64,000 bases of DNA from an uncultured bacterium (GCA_937951895.1 CALFER010000025.1:62001-126000); one strand, 5' to 3'; counted from the stretch's first letter, positions 28,115 to 37,800 are shown. Notes: generated from the letters alone by a model not told the origin. Translations and numbers: made by a program.

Positions 28115-29005
28115 TCAACCCCTGATGCGTGTGGTCTGGGTCTCGGGGTTGCCTTTCGATTCCAGCAGATCGAGCAATTGCTGGGCTGTCTGGATTCGAT
28201 CCTCGCGTTCCTTCCGGAGGAGTTTCATGACGATGGAACCGAAGTGTCTCGAGATATCCGGACTGATCTCATGAGGTCCCGGGGCTTCGAGGTGCAGATG
28301 GGCATTGACAACGGCGACGATGTTGTCCGCACGGAAGGGATTGACACCGGTTGCGAGTTCGTAGACCACGACTCCGAGTGAGTACAGATCGGATCGGGGA
28401 TCGAGTTCATCCTGTGTGAGAAACTGTTCCGGAGAGGCGTACACACAGGTTCCGATGAAAGTTCCGGTCGTCGTCACTTTCGTGCTGACTTCCGGCAGGC
28501 GGGCGATGCCGAGATCCGTCAGGACGACCCGTCGCGAGGGAGTCAGGATCAGATTGGCCGGTTTGACATCTCGGTGGACGATATTCAGTGCATGGATGTC
28601 CCGGAGGGCATTTGCGAGTTGCCGGGTGATCGGGATCAGAAGGGACTCGGCGATCGGACCTTTGGATGCAAGAACCTGTTTTAAAGACTGGCCCTGGAGA
28701 TACTCCATGAGGATAGCGAGGGTGGTCTGGCCGAATACCTCACAGCGCTCGACTCCGTAGATCGATACGACATTCCGGGAACGTACTCGGATGCCGATTT
28801 CGACTTCCCGTTTCAATCGTTGAATGATCGTATGCGCTCCGAGCAACTCGGGATGAATGATCTTAACCGCGATATCTGCACCGATTGGGAGATCCCGCAG
28901 AGGTTTGATCAGTTTGGCCCGATACACCGTGCCACAACTGCCCTTGCCTTTGATTTCGCCGAGTTCAAAACTGCCCGATTGCGTTGTAATTCCTCGCTGA
29001 GTCAT
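28115..29005 (-). CDS. Soluble Hanks-type serine/threonine protein kinase
   Basis: A 296-residue protein that is almost only a kinase domain: Gly loop IKGKGSCGTVYRAK, Lys in AVKIIHPE, catalytic loop IVHRDVKPANLI, metal motif DLG in place of DFG, and SPEQFL in the activation segment. There is no membrane helix, PASTA or other sensor domain. The frame is open far upstream but ATG at 29005 is chosen, with AAGGAG upstream, because the longer version would run into the divergent permease gene. It lies upstream of the protease in the same direction; targets are unknown. Confidence 0.85.
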   Translation of the reverse strand: MTQRGITTQSGSFELGEIKGKGSCGTVYRAKLIKPLRDLPIGADIAVKIIHPELLGAHTIIQRLKREVEIGIRVRSRNVVSIYGVERCEVFGQTTLAILMEYLQGQSLKQVLASKGPIAESLLIPITRQLANALRDIHALNIVHRDVKPANLILTPSRRVVLTDLGIARLPEVSTKVTTTGTFIGTCVYASPEQFLTQDELDPRSDLYSLGVVVYELATGVNPFRADNIVAVVNAHLHLEAPGPHEISPDISRHFGSIVMKLLRKEREDRIQTAQQLLDLLESKGNPETQTTRIRG

Positions 29006-29128
29006 CGATCCGGCACTCCTTCCAGCGTGGTTTACCATAGAATCTCGCAAAACGAAACTGCGGATACTCGGATGATGAACCGTGCAGCACGTCTTGAATT
29101 TGACGATTCGGGGTGTTAAAACGAGATC

Positions 29129-30244
29129 GTGTCCACAGCGAAAAAACAGACAGGCATTCAGGCGGGATTCAGCGGTTTCAATCAAAGCCACGCATTTCTG
29201 TTCATTCTGATCGCGGTTGTTTTGTATGCAGTATTCAAGATCATCGCGCCTTATCTGAACTCGATTATCCTGTCGATCATACTCGGTTCGCTCTTTCATC
29301 CCATTCATCGCCGATTACTTCAATGGACCGGAAATCGCCGGAATCTCAGTGCGCTTCTCTCCTGCATGATCCTCTTCATCGTCGTCGTGCTCCCTCTCAC
29401 CTTCGTGGTCTTTTCGATGATCCAGCAGGGAATCGTATCATTCAATGCCATACAGGACTGGCTGAAGGCCGGGAACCTCGAAAAATTGCTCGACCGCCCG
29501 ATCGTCAATCGCGGAATCGATTATATCCATCGCTACTACCCCACGTTCGATTTTCACAACATCGAGATCGACGATCATCTCATTCAGTTGTCCTCGCAAT
29601 ACGGAAAAACACTCCTGGAGCAGGGTCGCAACATTCTGGGCAATCTGACCGCTCTCGTGATCAAGTTTTTCATGGTGATTTTCGTGTTTTTCTTCATTGT
29701 GCGCGACGGCGAGGCCATCCTGGAAAAACTCCTGCACCTCCTCCCGCTGTCATCGACCCAGGAGCGGAAGATCATCGACAAGATCAAGGCGGTCTCGCAA
29801 TCCGCCATCCTTGGAACGCTGATCACGGCGATTGCTCAGGGTGCCGCGATCGGAGTCGCGTTCTGGATCGTCGGTCTACCGGGACTGTTCTGGGGATTGA
29901 TCGCGGCGTTCACCGCACTGATACCGGTCGTGGGAACCGCCATGATCTGGGTGCCGGCGAGCATCTACCTGTTTCTGTCCGGGCGGTATATCGCGGGCTC
30001 GTTTCTGGTGGCCTGGTCGGTGGGGTTCGTCGGAGTGCTGGACAACATCATCCGGCCTCTGTTCATGAAAGGGTCAGCCGGGATGAGTCCGCTGCTGATC
30101 TTCTTCGCGATTCTGGGAGGGATCAATGTCTTCGGACTGATCGGCATTCTGTACGGTCCCCTCATCTTCGGAATCGCGATGGTGCTTCTCTTCATTTATG
30201 AACTCGAGTATGGCGAGTTTCTGAAACAACAGGACCGACTCTGA
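29129..30244 (+). CDS. AI-2E family (PerM/TqsA-like) membrane permease
   Basis: A 371-residue inner-membrane protein with about eight helices in the AI-2E exporter arrangement. Typical features are the FMVIFVFFFIVRDGEAI helix-loop, the GTLITAIAQGAAIGVAFWIVG helix and the C-terminal NIIRPLFMKGSAGMSPLLIF motif. Members export AI-2, sodium or unknown solutes. GTG at 29129 is the start, with only a weak ribosome site. It ends eight bases before the PhoH-like gene, so the two are probably cotranscribed. Confidence 0.87.
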   Translation: MSTAKKQTGIQAGFSGFNQSHAFLFILIAVVLYAVFKIIAPYLNSIILSIILGSLFHPIHRRLLQWTGNRRNLSALLSCMILFIVVVLPLTFVVFSMIQQGIVSFNAIQDWLKAGNLEKLLDRPIVNRGIDYIHRYYPTFDFHNIEIDDHLIQLSSQYGKTLLEQGRNILGNLTALVIKFFMVIFVFFFIVRDGEAILEKLLHLLPLSSTQERKIIDKIKAVSQSAILGTLITAIAQGAAIGVAFWIVGLPGLFWGLIAAFTALIPVVGTAMIWVPASIYLFLSGRYIAGSFLVAWSVGFVGVLDNIIRPLFMKGSAGMSPLLIFFAILGGINVFGLIGILYGPLIFGIAMVLLFIYELEYGEFLKQQDRL

Positions 30245-30252
30245 AGAAATGG

Positions 30253-31590
30253 ATGCGTCACCTCATGAAGAAGATCTTTGTCATCGACACCAACGTCATG
30301 TTGAACGATCCGAATTCCCTGTTCGCCTTTCAGGACAACCTCGTGCTCATCCCGATTACCTGTATCGAGGAGATCGATAAATTCAAGCGCGATCAGAATG
30401 AACGCGGACGAAACGCCCGAATGGTCTCGCGATATCTCGACCAGTTGCGGCAGGGGTCCGACACGAGTCTTGCGGAAGGGGTTGAACTGGAAGGCGGTGG
30501 CACACTCCGGGTCGAACTCGGATATCAGGCCATTGTCGACTACCCGTTCAGGAACGGGACCCTGACGAATGACGATCGGATTCTCGCGGTCTGCCTCGAT
30601 GCGCAAAAAAACCGAGACGGACTTCCGGTGGTTCTACTGACCCGGGATACCAATCTGCGGATTCGGGCGGATGCGATCGGGATTCGTGCCGAGGATTACC
30701 TGACGGATAACACCGATATCGATACGCTGTACAGTGGAATTCGGAAGATGGTGGTGTCGGATGAGGTGATCGACCGGTTGTACCATGATCGCGAAATCGA
30801 TGTGATGGGAGAGAATCTGACGAGTAACGAGTTTATTCTGTTCAAGAGCGATGTCGAGTCGGGACATACCGGCATCGGTCGGGTCTCGGCTGACCTGTCC
30901 AAAATCATCGCCGGTGGAACGAACCAGCCGGTTTGGGGTATTTCTCCGAGAAATCTCGAGCAGCGTCTCGCCATCGACCTGCTGCTCGATGATCGTGTCA
31001 CCATCGTCACCCTCGTCGGCAAGGCCGGCACCGGCAAGACGCTGCTCGCGCTGGCGGCCGGGCTGTCGAAATCGATCGACGAGCGTCGTTACAAGAAACT
31101 GCTCGTTGCACGCCCGATTTTTCCGATGGGCCGGGATCTCGGATACCTGCCCGGCGAACTGAAAGAGAAACTCAATCCCTGGATGCAACCCATCTTCGAC
31201 AATCTCGAAATGCTGATCGACTCGGGATTCCAGAAACCGCGGGGAAAGTTTCAACCCGGGGCGATGGATCTGATCGAGCAGGGAATGCTGGAGGTCGAGG
31301 CTCTCACTTACATTCGGGGACGATCGATACCCAATCAGTATCTGATCGTCGATGAAGCACAGAACCTGACTCCTCACGAACTCAAGACGATTATCAGCCG
31401 TGCCGGGGACGGCACGAAAATCGTGCTCACGGGTGATCCCTACCAGATCGACAATCCGTATCTGGACAGTGAATCCACCGGATTGACCTATGTGGTGGAG
31501 CGATTCCGGAAATCACCGCTTGCCGGTCATATCACTCTGGTGAAGGGAGAACGATCCCCTCTCGCACAAGCGGCAACTGAACTCCTGTAG
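30253..31590 (+). CDS. PIN-PhoH fusion ATPase (PhoH2/YlaK type)
   Basis: A 445-residue cytoplasmic protein. The N-terminal PIN ribonuclease domain has FVIDTNVMLNDP, CIEEIDKFK and TNDDRILAV, with the acidic metal ligands in place. The C-terminal PhoH P-loop domain has VGKAGTGKTLLALAAGL (Walker A), YLIVDEAQNLTPHELKT (Walker B) and VLTGDPYQID. PhoH2 proteins act as ATP-driven RNA helicase-RNases. ATG at 30253 or 30265 could start it; both are near-equal. Confidence 0.92.
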   Translation: MRHLMKKIFVIDTNVMLNDPNSLFAFQDNLVLIPITCIEEIDKFKRDQNERGRNARMVSRYLDQLRQGSDTSLAEGVELEGGGTLRVELGYQAIVDYPFRNGTLTNDDRILAVCLDAQKNRDGLPVVLLTRDTNLRIRADAIGIRAEDYLTDNTDIDTLYSGIRKMVVSDEVIDRLYHDREIDVMGENLTSNEFILFKSDVESGHTGIGRVSADLSKIIAGGTNQPVWGISPRNLEQRLAIDLLLDDRVTIVTLVGKAGTGKTLLALAAGLSKSIDERRYKKLLVARPIFPMGRDLGYLPGELKEKLNPWMQPIFDNLEMLIDSGFQKPRGKFQPGAMDLIEQGMLEVEALTYIRGRSIPNQYLIVDEAQNLTPHELKTIISRAGDGTKIVLTGDPYQIDNPYLDSESTGLTYVVERFRKSPLAGHITLVKGERSPLAQAATELL

Positions 31591-31597
31591 AATTGTT

Positions 31598-31903
31598 TCA
31601 GCAGCAGGAACTTCCAGCACCTATCCGGAGTTCAAAACCGCTTCGGAACCAGCGGCTTTCGCGAAAATCAACCGAGATGTCACCGTACAGACTCACCAGC
31701 CGCTTCAGTTCCGGGATGACCGCAAAACGATGACCGTTTTTCTCAACAAGAATATCTCCCTCCATCGGCTCTTCCAGAGCGATGCCCAAAGAGGGACCCC
31801 CTCAGCCGTATCCATTGATGAAAACACGGAAAACATTCCGGGCGGCAGTCGTTTCCGCCATCTTTTTCAATTCGATAGCTGCTCGGTCACTGATCTGAAT
31901 CAT
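31598..31903 (-). CDS. HesB/IscA-like selenoprotein
   Basis: A 101-residue protein when the in-frame TGA at 31804-31802 is read as selenocysteine (residue 34). The context is FINGYG-U-GGPSLGIALEEP, matching the Cys- or Sec-containing G-(C/U)-GGP motif of the HesB-like family; upstream MIQISDRAAIELKKMA is the usual A-type opening and the C-terminus ends GAGSSCC. Stopping at TGA would give only 33 residues. ATG at 31903 has GGAGG seven bases upstream, and the frame is unbroken across the TGA. HesB-like selenoproteins are a known family of unclear function, related to Fe-S carrier proteins. It is last in a thioredoxin/zinc-ribbon operon. Confidence 0.85.
31763..31784 (-). promoter_or_regulatory. 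Candidate SECIS hairpin of the HesB-like selenoprotein
   Basis: Starting 17 bases after the TGA, the minus strand folds as CATCG + CTCT, loop GGA, AGAG, one bulged C, CGATG. The stem has nine pairs and the apical loop has GG, as bacterial SECIS elements do. The loop begins about 27 bases after the UGA, inside the range known for bacteria. Confidence 0.6.
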
Positions 31904-31952
31904 GGAATCCTCCAAATTGCGAAACAAGACCGGAACCCGGTCAATGCGGACC

Positions 31953-32138
31953 TCAGGAACTCCCGCAGGCATGCGATGAATCGGACTTCTGGGAGCCCGG
32001 AGATGCAAAGCCGGAGATCTGCTTGATGACATCGTTCGATCCGCAGGACGGACAGGAGATATCACCGGACGACGATTTCCACACGATGCGTGTGAAGAGA
32101 TGCTTGCAGGCGGCGCAGCGGAATTCAAACATCGGCAT
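31953..32138 (-). CDS. FmdB-type small zinc-ribbon protein
   Basis: A 61-residue protein with N-terminal MPMFEFRCAACKH and then CPSCGSND, giving a four-Cys zinc ribbon (Cys 8, 11, 29, 32), followed by a Ser-rich tail with one Cys. This is the FmdB/CxxC-CxxC regulatory family pattern. ATG at 32138 follows GAGGAG. It sits between thioredoxin and the HesB-like selenoprotein in one operon. Confidence 0.82.
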   Translation of the reverse strand: MPMFEFRCAACKHLFTRIVWKSSSGDISCPSCGSNDVIKQISGFASPGSQKSDSSHACGSS

Positions 32139-32148
32139 GATCGACTCC

Positions 32149-32511
32149 TCAATTTTTAGGGGTGATCAGGTTTTCGATGATCGCCCGCATTTCCTGCCGC
32201 TGTTTGACTCCGACGCTCACCATGTCGACGGAGTCTCCGTTGAACAGCAAAACGGTCGGGACGGCCTGGATTCCGAGTTCCCGTGCGAGTTCATCGTTTT
32301 CGTCGATATTCACCTTCCCGAAACGGATTCGTCCGGCGAAATCCTGTGCGAGCTGATCGATGATCGGCGCCAGGACTCGGCACGGCCCGCACCATGGCGC
32401 CCAGAAATCGATGAGCATCGGGTGTTTGGCCTGCAAGACCTCCGCTTCAAAATTGTCCATGTTGATCGTGATGATCTCCGACGAGAATTGTTTCGATGCT
32501 GTTCCGTTCAT
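32149..32511 (-). CDS. trxA: Thioredoxin
   Basis: A 120-residue thioredoxin with active site DFWAPWCGPCRVLAP, the FGKVNIDEND strand, and cis-Pro in GIQAVPTVLLF. It reduces protein disulfides in the cytoplasm. ATG at 32511 has AGGAGG six bases upstream; the frame runs 18 bases further without one. It is the first gene of the thioredoxin/zinc-ribbon/HesB operon and may reduce the Sec protein. Confidence 0.93.
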   Translation of the reverse strand: MNGTASKQFSSEIITINMDNFEAEVLQAKHPMLIDFWAPWCGPCRVLAPIIDQLAQDFAGRIRFGKVNIDENDELARELGIQAVPTVLLFNGDSVDMVSVGVKQRQEMRAIIENLITPKN

Positions 32512-32606
32512 GGTTGCCCTCCTGTTCATTCACCATTTTTTAGGCTTCGAAAACGCGATATGGTTACATCCGGGATTCGTGCGATCGCGCTAAGGGAGGT
32601 CGGGTG

Positions 32607-33659
32607 ATGCCGCGCAGTCTTCAGGGAGGGGGTCTGATCGTTCTCGTCATGGCGCTGTCGAGCATCGTTCCGGCACGCGCCGCAGCGCAATGGCTGCCCT
32701 TCCAGACCGGCCCCATGCACCTGCCGGCCATCGGATTGCTCCAATCATTCCAATACACCCCAACAATCCCCGGGCCCTTCGACTCGACCGCCGACCGCTG
32801 GACCTCTACGGTATCGTTCCGCTGGGTCAATATCTGGGCGTTTCATATCGACACCGCAACGACGGTCGATCACTGGAGTGAAACGGATCCGTATCCATAT
32901 CGATTCGGGACGTTCGTGGTCGATATGGAGGCCCTATGCCTGACGGTGGATGCCTGTTATGGCATCAGCGATACGATGGATCTTCACCTGTCAATCCCGA
33001 CCTATACGATCGGCGGCGGCGTTCTGGATGGCTTCATCGAGGGATTTCACGATCTTTTCGGAATCGATCAGCATCGCAGACAGGATTCCGAACGGGGGTT
33101 AACCCGTGTGTTTTACATCGATCGGGATCAACGGGCACATCTGTTCGACCGTGATGAGTTGGCGGGTTTTGGTCTCGGTGATCTGTCGCTGTATGCGGGA
33201 TGCCTGATATCTGACTCGGTTCCGCTGTTCGCGATCCATGCCGGCGTGAAATGCCCGACCCATACCCGGATGATTCCCAGTGAGATCAAAGGATTCGATT
33301 TCTACATGATGTCGTCGACGGCATGGAGTTTGGGATCCACACGGATCTATCAGGGACTCGGCATCATCTTCTACGCGGATACAGGATTGCGGGACATCCG
33401 ATTTCTGGCGCTGAGGGGAACCAGTGCGACAACCATCGAGTATCCCATGTCCGATCATATCAGCGGTATCGTGCATCTCATCGCCAATACCCCCTCGGCA
33501 CGCTTCCCGAAACTCGATGAATACGTCTTCGAAATGTCACTCGGACTCAGGATCACCTGGAACGATTGCCTGCTCGATATCGGTTTTCTAGAGAACGTAT
33601 TCTGGTATGACAACAGTCCGGATTTCGGAGTGCACCTGGGATTGAAGCAGCGCTTCTGA
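32607..33659 (+). CDS. DUF3187-like outer-membrane protein
   Basis: A 350-residue exported protein with signal peptide (LIVLVMALSSIVPARAAAQ). The segment SIPTYTIGGGVLDGFIEGFH followed by DLFGIDQHRRQ matches the DUF3187 family. Alternating aromatic beta-strands and a terminal Phe (LGLKQRF) fit an outer-membrane barrel. ATG at 32607 has GGGAGG seven bases up; GTG at 32604 is also in frame. It is divergent from thioredoxin and stands alone. Confidence 0.72.
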   Translation: MPRSLQGGGLIVLVMALSSIVPARAAAQWLPFQTGPMHLPAIGLLQSFQYTPTIPGPFDSTADRWTSTVSFRWVNIWAFHIDTATTVDHWSETDPYPYRFGTFVVDMEALCLTVDACYGISDTMDLHLSIPTYTIGGGVLDGFIEGFHDLFGIDQHRRQDSERGLTRVFYIDRDQRAHLFDRDELAGFGLGDLSLYAGCLISDSVPLFAIHAGVKCPTHTRMIPSEIKGFDFYMMSSTAWSLGSTRIYQGLGIIFYADTGLRDIRFLALRGTSATTIEYPMSDHISGIVHLIANTPSARFPKLDEYVFEMSLGLRITWNDCLLDIGFLENVFWYDNSPDFGVHLGLKQRF

Positions 33660-33724
33660 GAGGCGTTCGACCGGGACGATCGTGAGGGGCGCCGGGACGC
33701 CGGATGAGAGCGATCAAGGTCTGC

Positions 33725-33991
33725 TCAGGAGGCGTTTTCCTGATTGATGCAGGATTCGATCGCAGGCCAGTCGATCTTCGGTGTCGGAAGATAACTTACC
33801 TCAGCCCGCCTGGCGCGATACAGCTCGATCGTCCGCATCAGCGTCTGATACAGGGTGTTGCATTGGGGGTTCTGTGCGAGCAGTTCCCGGGCCCTGGCAT
33901 ATCGCTCATCGTCGATATCGCCATCGAGAAGCTCGTTGATGAGTTCCACGATTTCTTCACATCGCATATTGGGCTTGGTCGGGTCGGTCAT
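33725..33991 (-). CDS. Putative anti-sigma factor, short cytoplasmic
   Basis: An 88-residue acidic helical protein: MRCEEIVELINELLDGDIDDERYARARELLAQNPQC follows the pattern of the zinc-finger anti-sigma N-terminal domain (ZAS), with one Cys at the start and another after NPQ, but the His-x3-Cys motif is incomplete. No membrane helix. ATG overlaps the stop of the ECF sigma gene by 4 bases, the typical sigma/anti-sigma arrangement. Confidence 0.68.
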   Translation of the reverse strand: MTDPTKPNMRCEEIVELINELLDGDIDDERYARARELLAQNPQCNTLYQTLMRTIELYRARRAEVSYLPTPKIDWPAIESCINQENAS

Positions 33992-34566
33992 TGGGCTTGT
34001 CCTGTCGTTTTCGACGTTTTGAACCCGGTGACATACTGCTCGAGTTCATTGCGAAGAAACATGCGTGCGCGATGCAGACGAACTTTGACGTTTGTCAGGC
34101 TGATCCCGAGCGTTTTCGCGGTGTGCTCGCCGCTCATACCCTCGACATCCCGCATGATGAACACCATCCGGTATAGCTCGGGCAGCTTCAGAATCGCCTG
34201 ATCGAGTTTCGCTCTGAGTTCGTCGTTGAGCGCTTTGGTGAGGGGATCGCCGGACCAGTCCAGAAGCTGAGGCATCATGGATGATTCGGGGTCGTGAGGC
34301 AATCCCTCGAGGATGGAAGGATCGACAAATTCAAGCGATTTTTTGCGTTGCCGGGAGAGACAGGTATTGGAGGCGATCCGGTAGAGCCAGGTCGAGATCT
34401 GCGATTCACCTCGGAACTGGTGCCAGCTGCGCAATGCTTTCAGGGCGGTCTCCTGCAGAATATCCTGCGCGTCTTCCGGATTCCCGCACATTTTCCAGGC
34501 AATGCGGAACATCTTGTCTTTTTCCTTCTCCAGGTGTTGCTTCAAAACTTCAGTCGGTTGCGACAT
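33988..34566 (-). CDS. ECF-family RNA polymerase sigma factor
   Basis: A 192-residue sigma factor. Region 2: MFRIAWKMCGNPEDAQDILQET and STWLYRIASNTCLSRQRKK; region 4: LPELYRMVFIMRDVEGMSGE and AKTLGISLTNVKVRLHRAR. Length and both regions are standard for ECF sigma factors. ATG at 34566 has GGAGG six bases upstream, but that site lies in a perfect 15-bp hairpin just before the gene. It is followed by its putative anti-sigma factor. Confidence 0.93.
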   Translation of the reverse strand: MSQPTEVLKQHLEKEKDKMFRIAWKMCGNPEDAQDILQETALKALRSWHQFRGESQISTWLYRIASNTCLSRQRKKSLEFVDPSILEGLPHDPESSMMPQLLDWSGDPLTKALNDELRAKLDQAILKLPELYRMVFIMRDVEGMSGEHTAKTLGISLTNVKVRLHRARMFLRNELEQYVTGFKTSKTTGQAQ

Positions 34567-34573
34567 GATCCGT

Positions 34574-34612
34574 CCTCCAACCGCTCATCATATTCGGATG
34601 AGCGGTTGGAGG
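34574..34612 (-). promoter_or_regulatory. 15-bp perfect hairpin covering the ECF sigma ribosome binding site
   Basis: Arms 34574-34588 and 34598-34612 are exact inverted repeats (CCTCCAACCGCTCAT and its complement) with a 9-base loop. On the minus-strand RNA the distal arm ends in GGTTGGAGG, which is the Shine-Dalgarno site of the sigma gene starting at 34566. No T-run follows, so it is not an ordinary terminator. It could be an RNA switch or a dimeric protein operator. Confidence 0.8.
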
Positions 34613-34625
34613 CAAATCGGGATGG

Positions 34626-34811
34626 CTATTTGAATCCGAGTTTCCGCAGAATCACCATCGCAGGACACCAGCCGGTGAACGCGGACTGCAGAAGATTCAG
34701 GCCGACAAAAGCGTTCAACCATAACCAGTTGGGATGATGAAAATGAGACAGCAGTAGCGTCAGGAGAATCATGAATCCTGCCATGCATCTGAGACCGGCT
34801 TCAACGGTCAT
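34626..34811 (-). CDS. Small DUF2892/YgaP-type membrane protein
   Basis: A 61-residue inner-membrane protein with two helices (CMAGFMILLTLLLSHF and LWLNAFVGLNLLQSAFTGWCPAMVILRKLG). The FTGWCPAMVILRKLG ending is the hallmark of the DUF2892 family, found alone or fused to rhodanese. ATG at 34811 overlaps the end of the RND pump gene by 11 bases. Confidence 0.8.
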   Translation of the reverse strand: MTVEAGLRCMAGFMILLTLLLSHFHHPNWLWLNAFVGLNLLQSAFTGWCPAMVILRKLGFK

Positions 34812-37800
34812 GTGTGTTTCCCTCCGTGTGGGCCGGCTCCGAACCGGGCGCCGGTCTGTTATGATACAACAGCCAGAAAATGACCGGAGTCACGACCAGC
34901 GTGAAGGCGGTCGATGAAAAGATGCCGAAGATGAACGTCCAGGCGAGGCCTGAAAATATCGGATCGAGCGCGATGACCCAGGATCCCAGAATCGCCGCGC
35001 TGGCGGTCAGAAGGATCGGGCGGAATCGGACGGCACCCGATAGTACGATGGCTTCGACGATCGAATGCCCCTCCCGGATGCTCCGTTGGGTGAAATCGAT
35101 CAGAATGATCGAATTGCGCACAACGATGCCGGCCAGCGCGATGATGCCGATCATTCCGGTTGCCGTGAAGAAGATCGGATCGGCAAACCCGCCCGAGGAT
35201 CCGGCGAACAGAACGTTCAGCAGCCAGAATCCCGGGAGCACGCCGATGAGTGTCAGCGGAATCGCCGCCATGATGATCATCGGCATGGTCAGCGAATGAG
35301 TCTGGATCAGCAACAGGATGTAGATCCCGATCAATGCTCCGACGAAGGCCAGTCCGAGATCCCGGAATACGTCCAGGGTGATCTTCCACTCTCCCTCGCC
35401 ACGCCAGTTGATATGCAAGTTCCGGAGCGATTCCATGCGTGAAGCGGCATCCTGCATGGCGAATATCGGTTTGTACGGCGAAACGCCGACCACCTCTCCC
35501 GTGACATACTGCACGCGATGGCTGTTCTTGTGATAGATCGTTTTCGGGACGGTCGATTCCTGAATCCTTGTAATTTCGGACAGCGGTACGAGCGTGCCGT
35601 CGGCGGCCATGATTCTGAGCGCGTTGAATCGATCGGTCGACGCGCGGTCTCGCAAGGGGAGCCTCAGCACGATGTTCAGCGGGTTCCGCTCGCCCGGTAC
35701 ATGAAGCGATCCGGCAGGGAGACCGGATCCGGCCAGACTGAGAGTCTGCGCGACATGCTCCGTCGTGATCCCGTGCAACATCGCCTTCTCTTTGTCCACC
35801 TGAAACGTGATTTTCTGCTGATCATCTTCAAGATAGGTGTCCACATCCACCATTCCCGCCGTTTCCATGAACAGCTTCTCGACGGCGCGCGTCGCGGTGT
35901 GCAGCGCATCCATCTTCATCCAGGGTTCCCCATAGATTTCGGCGACGACCATCGCCAGAACGGGTGGGCCCGGAGGCGGTTCCACGATCTTGACGTTCGC
36001 ACCGTATACCTCGGCAATCCTGTTGACATCGTTGCGAATGCGCAAGGCGATGGCATGCGTTTTCGAACTGCGATGTTCCTTGTTGACCAGATTGACGCGG
36101 ATATCACCGACATGCGTGCCCTCCCTCAGGAAGTAATGCCGTACAAGACCATTGAAATCGAACGGTGAAGCGGTTCCGACGTAGACCTGATAATGAAGGA
36201 CTTCGTTCATGGTCGCGATGTAGTTCCCCAGTTCGCGGGCGACGACTTCGGTTCGCTCGAGTGGCGTTCCCTCCGGCATGTCGATCACCAGTTGGAACTC
36301 ATCCTTGTTGCCGTACGGAAGCATCTTCAGCGGAACCGCTCCGATGAAAACGAGCATCAGAGAGAAGATGAACAATCCCAGGATGACCGTCATGAACATC
36401 CAGGCTTTCCGGGGGCTCGAAAGCAGGCGCTGCATTGTCGCGTTATAGACCCTGTATATCAGACCTTTCCGGATGTCCCGTTCCTCATGTTTGTGGTGGT
36501 ATTCGTGCTTGAGCAGGTGATAGGTCGCCCAGGGAGTGACGGTGAACGCCACCACCAGACTCATCAGCATCGCCAGCGGTACGTTGAAAGGCATCGGACG
36601 CATGTACGGCCCCATCATGCCCGTCACGAAGAACATGGGCAGGAAGGATACGATGACAGTCAGTGTTGCCAGAATCGTCGGCGGCCGGACTTCCTCGATG
36701 GCCACGAGTGTGGCTTTGAACGGAGGAAACTTCTTCAGCTGGAAATGCCGGTAAATGTTCTCGACGTCAACAATCGGATCATCGACGAGTAATCCGAGAG
36801 ACAAAATCAGGGCGAACAATGTGACGCGGTTGATCGTGTAACCGACCAGAGTGTCTCCGATGAGCGTGAACGCGAGCGTCATCGGCACCGCCAACGCCAC
36901 GATGAATGCCTCGCGGACACCCAGCGCGATCGCGAGCAGCACGACAATCGTCATGACCGCTATCAGAAGATGTTTGACCAGTTCGTTGACCTTCTCGTTC
37001 GCAGTCTCACCGTAATTCCTCGATACGATCACATCGATGCCGTCCGGAATCACTTTTGACCGCAATTCATTGCCCAGGCGCACGATCTCCTCAGCCGCCG
37101 TGACCGCGTTCTGCCCTTTTTTCTTCGCGATGGCGAGAGTCACCGATGGCAGCAGTTTGCCCCTCTCGATCTGTCCGTCCCTGCCCTCGTATGCCGGCCC
37201 GAATCCGTTCCAGGTATAGGAAACCAGTTCAGCGGGTCCGTCGGTTATTCGGGCGACATCTCTGAGATAGATCGGGCGGCCGTCACTGACTCCGACCACG
37301 AGATTATTGACTTCATCGACGGATTTCAGGAAGGTGCCGGCTTCAAGCTGAACGATCCGGCTCGCAATAATCTGCTCACCCGCCGGAAAGTTCGCGTCCG
37401 CTCCCCGGATCGACTGGACGAGCTGCATCGGGGATAGATTTCGTGAGGTCATGGCGTCGATGTCGAGTTCCACGCGAATCTGACGGGGGCGGCCTCCATG
37501 GATGAAGGACCGGCCGACGGAGGGAATTTCCTGAATCGCATACTGCACTTCCTCCGCAACCCGTCGAAGCTCATGGTCATCATATCGATCCGAGGTCAGT
37601 GTCACGGTGACGATCGGGACATCGTCGACTTCGATCGGCTTCACGACCCATCCGCGGACATCGCCGGGAACCAGGTCGATGCTGGATTGTATCTTGTTGT
37701 ACAGTTTCACCAGGCTCCGTTCGCGATCTTCGCCGACATAGAACTGCACCGTGATGATCCCGATTCCAGGTCTCGCCATCAGATACACATTCTCGACGCC

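Noticed and set aside
29113..30201. An alternative plus-strand frame over the permease
   Set aside because: His/Arg-rich translation without hydrophobic helices; the permease frame is clear.
31598..31789. An independent 63-residue protein beginning at a TTG
   Set aside because: It is the C-terminal part of the HesB-like selenoprotein, in frame through TGA 31802-31804.
34574..34612. Hairpin as a Rho-independent terminator
   Set aside because: No T-run follows on either strand; it overlaps a ribosome binding site instead.
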